The notes under the pieces: model-generated | The model's database searches: none | What the model was told of the DNA's origin: nothing | Seen by the model: the letters and a program-made list of their open reading frames with translations, nothing else | Shown: positions 62,035 through 64,000 of the stretch, in pieces | How positions within the stretch are numbered: position 1 is the stretch's first letter | Layout: each line of letters begins with the position of its first letter | Made by a program: the position numbers and the translations under genes | DNA from: Onchidella celtica | Taxonomy: Eukaryota; Mollusca; Gastropoda; Systellommatophora; Onchidiidae | DNA: 64,000 bases | Direction of reading: 5' to 3' | Assembly (NCBI GenBank): GCA_963931925.1 | Contig: OZ007569.1 | Coordinates: forward strand, 8,605,457-8,669,456

Positions 62035-63466
62035 TGTAACAGGGTGACAGGCTGGCAAGGTATAAATAGCGTGGGAAGATAGTTGACGGCGGGGAGAAAG
62101 AGTTATTGTATGCCAGAGGGGGAAAGTAGGGAATGTTTACTTGACTGCCGTACTTGACGATCAGATCACCTGGGAATTGCTTGGGGGGTAGAGATGCTTC
62201 AATAGTATTTGACGTGGAGTCGACGGGGGTGGCTATTAGGATAACTAATGTACACTCGGTGAGCGTCTTGGGACGCTACCTGACTGGGTATAAATCCCCG
62301 AACGCTCCTTCCAACTTCAGACCGCTGAGAGCACTCACCAGCTTCGTGCCGAAGAGGAGACCACCACTGCAACTGTAACTTCGTACTAGTCTTGTGAGTG
62401 GGGAGGTTCAGGGAACCCGCAAACATCCTTTGTCAGAGCGTGGTATCTTTGGTATCTTGTCGGCATTTGAGCTGTTGCTGAGTGAGGAGGAAGAACAACA
62501 CCTTCTTGGCTTCTCAACTTCTTGTACTTTGATTAACGACATCGTAGCTTCTTGGCTTCCCGACCTATCGGCACCTGCCGATACCTGTTGATCTAACTGC
62601 ACAGTCAAGCCAGAGTAGAGAGGAAGAACCAGTGCCCAGATAGCGCCATACACCACTAAAGGAGAGGTTTCCTTATGCTGAATGCACCCATGTGCTTTAT
62701 AAAGTGTGCTAGGAATTGAATATTACGAAGCCTTTTAATTATCATGTACTGAATTGCATTGATTTCATTCCATCGAAATTCACGTGAAATTGTATGACCT
62801 ATGTTCCTATTATTATTGAATGAATTAATAATTATTGTATATATATAAGCAATACAGATATCGTTTGTTATAACTTATAGAAGAGAGATAGTCGATTAAT
62901 TAGTGTGTTTGTGCCGTGCCCATCACGGCTGGTGTCAGAAGAAAGTTAGTGAGAGAAAGTGGAAACATCACACACTTCCAAAGGAATATTAGGAGTGATC
63001 CAGCTCCCTTATAGTCATAAATGGAAAAAATACTCACATTTGTGACAGCATCGTACAGAATCACTTGAATAGTTTCATTTGGGTGCAGTTGGTCAAACGG
63101 CATTGTTTCCATCAATCCAAGTCTCTTTAATATCACATCATGCATGACCTGTTAAATAGCAAATACCACAGAATAATCCAACACGAATGGAACAGAAATA
63201 ATACAGAATACTGAAATGAATTGCCACAACAACCACAGATAAAAGATAACTGCATCATTCATACAGTTACTCAGCTCAGTTGAATTGCTGGAAATGTGTA
63301 CAGAAATATAGAATAATGAATTAATAATTATTGTATAGATAAGCAATACAGATATCGTTTGTTATAACTTATAGAAGAGAGATAGTCGATTACTTAGTGT
63401 GTTTTTGCCGTGCCTATCACGGCTGGTGTCAGAAGAAAGTTAGTGAGAGAAAGTGGAAACATCACA
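62035..63466 (+). mobile_element. LTR-like element, copy 2, intron-less and carrying a captured host segment (1432 bp)
   Basis: Starts TGTAACAGGG, ends AACATCACA, with a perfect 5-bp duplication GCGTC at 62030-62034 and 63467-63471 around the whole composite. Order: element sequence lacking the 379-bp intron (62035-62784), a block nearly identical to 54492-55022 (62785-63315) that includes the element 3' end, the CACTT flank and host intron/exon 5, then a second element 3' end (63316-63466) of the older, diverged type. A deletion of about 34 bp near 62128 also distinguishes it from copy 1. Confidence 0.85.
63038..63148 (-). pseudogene. Duplicated exon 5 of the B3GALNT2-like gene
   Basis: Appears identical base for base to 54745-54855 with its splice sites, but lies upstream of exon 1 (about 5 kb 5' of the start codon), embedded in an LTR-like element and without neighbouring exons. 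It cannot contribute to the normal transcript. It was copied as part of the 531-bp block. Confidence 0.9.
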
Positions 63467-63471
63467 GCGTC

Positions 63472-64000
63472 GTGCGTGGGAATAAATTCTTTGCCCCTTC
63501 ACAGTATTTTGCTCTTTCCCTCTTTAGCAACATTTAAACAAGTGTAGTTGATCCAAATAAGTGATACTGTGTCAGAACATGGTCTTGGGCGTCTAGGTCT
63601 TGTTGTTTCTGAATAAAACCCTGACATTCATACACGCATGCCACATACAACTTTTTCTTTTTAGACTACCACATTTTGACTTAAACGCACATGCAATCAA
63701 CCGTACATGCCTGTATCGGGGGATAATAAATAAAAAAAACTGCCCCAAATTTGAAGCTTTATAATTCATGAACCGCTTATTCGATCTCAATGATATTTCA
63801 CATGTGTATGGGTAGATCTAAATACATAATGTGTATGCATACGAAAATTGAATGAAATAGCTTCATTGAAAAAAAGTTATGGTCTATAACGTTACGGTTA
63901 ATATAATCCTTCTTAATTTTTTGTAGAAGTAGAGTGTCGTCTGCTAAATCTACAAAATAAGGTTGGATTGGAAAGGTGGGCTGGATTTGATGAAAACAAA
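63472..64000. other. No gene seen
   Basis: AT-rich. A weak match to the CAACATACAA-type dispersed repeat may exist at about 63630-63685 (CCACATACAACTTTTTCTTTT). Confidence 0.45.

Overview
The window is animal (metazoan) nuclear DNA, most likely from a gastropod mollusc. It is AT-rich and intron-bearing, with many GA/CT microsatellites, long G runs, AGATCT hexamer clusters, tRNA-derived SINEs and a CR1-like LINE. The gastropod assignment is inference from repeat style and from the retroelement type; no species-diagnostic gene is present. Most open frames in the window are chance frames or translations of microsatellites.

The only host gene I can support is on the minus strand at 52050-58052. 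Six in-frame coding exons with consensus splice sites encode the first 201 residues of a family-31 glycosyltransferase, best matched by B3GALNT2 (beta-1,3-N-acetylgalactosaminyltransferase 2, which acts on alpha-dystroglycan O-mannose glycans in the ER). The catalytic DxD half was not found in the remaining 52 kb downstream, so the gene either has a very long intron or is truncated.

Layout. 0.2-1.1 kb: fold-back TIR element. 1.5-2.6 kb: LINE 3' fragment and SINE. 4.4-8.4 kb: simple repeats, a 73-bp tandem array and a second SINE. 9.2-10.3 kb: two hAT-type non-autonomous elements. 12.0-12.5 kb: a homogeneous 47-bp x10 minisatellite. 14.2 kb: MITE. 16.3-20.0 kb: near full-length CR1-like LINE (minus strand) with a 2A-like motif, a PHD finger, an APE endonuclease and a reverse transcriptase, broken by three frameshifts. 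20.5-21.8 kb: three MITEs. 22-41 kb: microsatellites, two SINEs, MITEs and no recognised gene. 41.8-43.0 kb: solo LTR with TATAT target duplication. 44.8-46.2 kb: MITE cluster. 52-58 kb: the glycosyltransferase exons, with a 1351-bp LTR-like element (CACTT duplication) in intron 5. 59.3-60.7 kb: TIR element. 61.1 kb: SINE. 62.0-63.5 kb: a second LTR-like element (GCGTC duplication).

The most interesting structure is the pair of related LTR-like elements at 53329-54679 and 62035-63466. The first contains a 379-bp segment with GT-AG intron boundaries. The second lacks exactly that segment, as expected of a copy made from spliced RNA. The second copy also carries a near-identical 531-bp block copied from the first locus, running out of the element into host intron 5 and across exon 5 of the glycosyltransferase. 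Divergence drops from about 6% to about 0.2% at the block edge, and the block is followed by a resumption of the older element sequence. I read this as break repair templated on the element, which carried a host exon to a new place.
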